Origin: Symbiodinium natans
Taxonomy: Eukaryota; Sar; Dinophyceae; Suessiales; Symbiodiniaceae
Assembly (NCBI GenBank): GCA_905221605.1
Contig: CAJNDS010000669.1
Span: 668,634 to 732,633, forward strand
DNA: 64,000 nucleotides
Direction of reading: 5' to 3'
Shown here piece after piece: positions 62,029-64,000 of the stretch. The position numbers were made by a program, and so were the translations under genes. How positions within the stretch are numbered: the first letter of the stretch is position 1; every line of letters begins with the position of its first letter. The notes under the pieces are model-generated. The model did not search any database. It was not told the DNA's origin and saw only the letters and a program-made list of their open reading frames with translations.

Positions 62029-62130
62029 TCCAGGTCTTTTCGGCATTCTTCATATACGTGGCCATAGCTTTGTGTCGCCTTGTCGTTGGCTCTCCGAAGA
62101 GGGGCTTCCCTCAATCCAATGCAGCGATGC
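62029..62130 (+). CDS. membrane-protein exon fragment
   Basis: One frame reads VFSAFFIYVAIALCRLVVG then SPKRGFPQSNAAMPA, a probable membrane helix and a basic loop. The borders are uncertain. The neighbouring 61071-62028 shows no supported exon. Confidence 0.35.
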
Positions 62131-62596
62131 CAGCAGCCTATACCGGGAAAACCGGCCCAACTGTTTTTACGCCATTTATGGAAGACGGATCGAGAGAGTC
62201 AGAGCTTGCGCTCGGCTTTGAGGCCCGGGCTGGGCAATTTGCAGGCGCTGCCCGCAGCACAAGAGGACATAGAGAGGAAAGAGAGCGTCATGGCTCGTCG
62301 TATCGCGAAAGCCGGCAGAGAAAGCAGAAAGCAACCAGGAGCGGCAGGGAGGGAAAGCTTCTTCGTTGTATTGCCGCTCAGGGCAGCAACATCTCGCAAA
62401 GCGCAGGCCGGATGTTTGCTAAAGGTCGCAGTGGGCTGCAGCATGTTCAACATGTTGCAGCTGCATGTTGCTGAGCGGCACGATGTCTTTAGTGCTGCAC
62501 ATCATGTGGCAGCGTGCTACAGTATCAGTTCAGGTGCATCCGAGACTTCCCAGGCGTGCAGGTTCATCGCTGTTTCATGATTGTATCTATGGGAAG

Positions 62597-62769
62597 GCGA
62601 GAAGAAGCTGTATGGCGCCTTGCTGAACGACCAGCTCAGCCATGATGCTGAAGCAGCGAGGCATCGACAGCTGAAGCTTTCAACTCGTTTCCGTAGGCTC
62701 TTCTCTGAACACATCTACCCATGGGCCCATGCAACAACAAACACCAAACATCGGCCGAGCTTTCTCCAA
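62597..62769 (+). CDS. exon, charged helical segment
   Basis: Reads KKLYGALLNDQLSHDAEAAR then LKLSTRFRRLFSEHIYPWA and ends at a GTATAG donor after FLQ. The acceptor is one of two AGs at 62596 or 62601. It is probably a cytosolic loop of the membrane gene in this region. Confidence 0.45.
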
Positions 62770-63115
62770 GTATAGGTTCAAGGAGTTTCGGGGAGCTGCA
62801 GTTTGCTTCTGGCACTAGGGTGGCGATGTCGAAGCGTCGGCGGCGTGTAAACTGCACGGACCTTAGACTTTGCGTCAATCACTGCAAGAGATGTCCTTAG
62901 GCATTTTGCAACTCTCTGGTTTTGGATTCGCCGAGTGCAAGACCAGGCATGCCCATTCTTTTGGCGCTCCTTCTGCCGCAGCGGCCTTAACTGGAGAGAT
63001 TCAGAGAGCGGCATCGCAGCTCTGAATATTCTGAGCCTGCGCATGTTCTTTGGAGTGGCCGCATTGGCCATGAATCCACCATGACTCGTACCCCGACATG
63101 TGACATACCGCTAAG

Positions 63116-63195
63116 GTGGGCAGTTTTCGTGCTCTGTTTCACGTTGGCGTGGGTCTCGAACAAGTTTTTGCACAAGTTCAGTGGCTTCGACAAGG
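63116..63195 (+). CDS. membrane-protein exon
   Basis: After a CTAAG acceptor the frame reads WAVFVLCFTLAWVSNKFLHK then FSGFDKG, ending at a GTGTCA donor. It has one probable membrane helix. Confidence 0.45.
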
Positions 63196-63815
63196 GTGTC
63201 AGCTACCATCTCTTGCCCAAGTTTGTGAGGCTGGCTTCTTCTTCCACTTACATATGCCTCTGACCACTACGCCCGCTAGCCAGAAGCCAGCATGAATGCC
63301 CGCATATACGGTAGTGCGATGTTGGGTGCCGTTCTGAATTTGCTCCAGGCTGGCCGAACTGTTGGTCGTGGCAGTGTGGGTTCGCTCAGCTCAGGGTCTT
63401 TCTGGAAGATGAATCACACTGCACAGGGCAGCAGCGAGGTGATGTGTCGATTCGCTGGATTTCGCTGGGGTTCACTGGATGTGGCAAAGGTGCGTTCAGC
63501 GCGTCTTCTGGGCCTGGCGCTTGTGGAAGCGAGGCGCCGCGCGAGCCTCCTTTCCGCTCCTTCCATATCTGGTCGGAGCAGCTTCGCATAGCTGGCCCCA
63601 TATCATCCCAAGGGATACTATTTGACTACAAGAGTTCCCGATGCTCCCACACACGTGATGCCGTAGCTCACCCAACATAAGATTCTTGCACCCATGCGGT
63701 GCCCCAGGCGTCGCCGAAGGGCAGCTTGGCTTGCGATGGCAGAGATTGCGGGCATCTGCGTCAAAGGCAATCTGGGGCGCATAGTGTTCGCTTGCATTGT
63801 TGTCTGTTTGTTTAA

Positions 63816-64000
63816 GGTTCTACCCTGGCTACCTCGCTGTCACCTGCTTGCTGGCGGCGCTGGTGGGGTGGGTGCCGGCCACGGCACTCCGTTTCCGCTC
63901 TCGCCTGTACTCTGCAGCGAAGGAAGCAGTGTTTCACATCTGCACCCTACTCCTACACTCCTCAGAGCTTCAATTCACTTCTGATTCCTCCCATAGCGTT
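63816..64000 (+). CDS. membrane-protein exon, runs off the window
   Basis: After TTTAAG the frame reads FYPGYLAVTCLLAALVGWVP, ATALRFRSRLYSAAKEAVFH and ICTLLLHSSEL and stays open to the last base. It has at least one membrane helix followed by a basic stretch. A preceding exon around 63740-63775 (EIAGICVKGNLGR) is possible. Confidence 0.45.

Overview
The window looks like nuclear DNA of a dinoflagellate, most likely from the Symbiodinium group. Four things point there. Genes are broken into many short exons whose introns mostly start with GC or GA and end in AG, usually before a G. Every gene I can support lies on the + strand, as in dinoflagellate one-way gene clusters. Telomere-type TTTAGGG units, perfect and decayed, are scattered throughout. 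Long G runs, minisatellites and small inverted-repeat elements fill the gaps. The genus is inference. No bacterial operons, CRISPR arrays, rRNA or tRNA genes, reverse transcriptase or transposase were seen.

Layout. 1-2.5 kb: decayed telomere repeat, a large minisatellite and G/T-rich simple sequence. 3.3-8.4 kb: C-terminal part of an eIF2A-like translation factor. 9.9-10.8 kb: a leucine-rich-repeat (LRR) gene. 14.5-18.1 kb: scattered exons of one or more unidentified genes, one stretch perhaps like the receiver (REC) domain of PDE8 phosphodiesterases. 18.2-21.35 kb: class 1A dihydroorotate dehydrogenase in 14 exons, the best resolved gene here. 22.1-26.1 kb: a seven-exon gene of unknown family. 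29.6-34.4 kb: a HAD-like phosphatase-fold gene. 35.5-42 kb: weak exon-like pieces only. 42.4-45.6 kb: a 400-base G tract, then a mirror-image pair of minisatellites around a third tandem array. 46.3-48.9 kb: an intronless TFIIIC-like subunit with a C-terminal zinc finger. 50.3-51.5 kb: exon fragments. 53.8-55.7 kb: an intronless membrane protein with a possible PAS-like domain. 56.6-64.0 kb: exons of one or more multi-pass membrane proteins, the last running off the window.

The genes are housekeeping or unknown and do not form a pathway: translation initiation, pyrimidine synthesis, RNA polymerase III transcription, a HAD hydrolase and membrane proteins. What is unusual is the architecture. 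Of 35 introns that I could close in frame, about 10 start with GT, 15 with GC and 10 with GA. Two copies of a short terminal-inverted-repeat element sit inside introns. Exon borders were set by eye from reading frame, family alignment from memory and AG acceptors; no search or transcript data were available.
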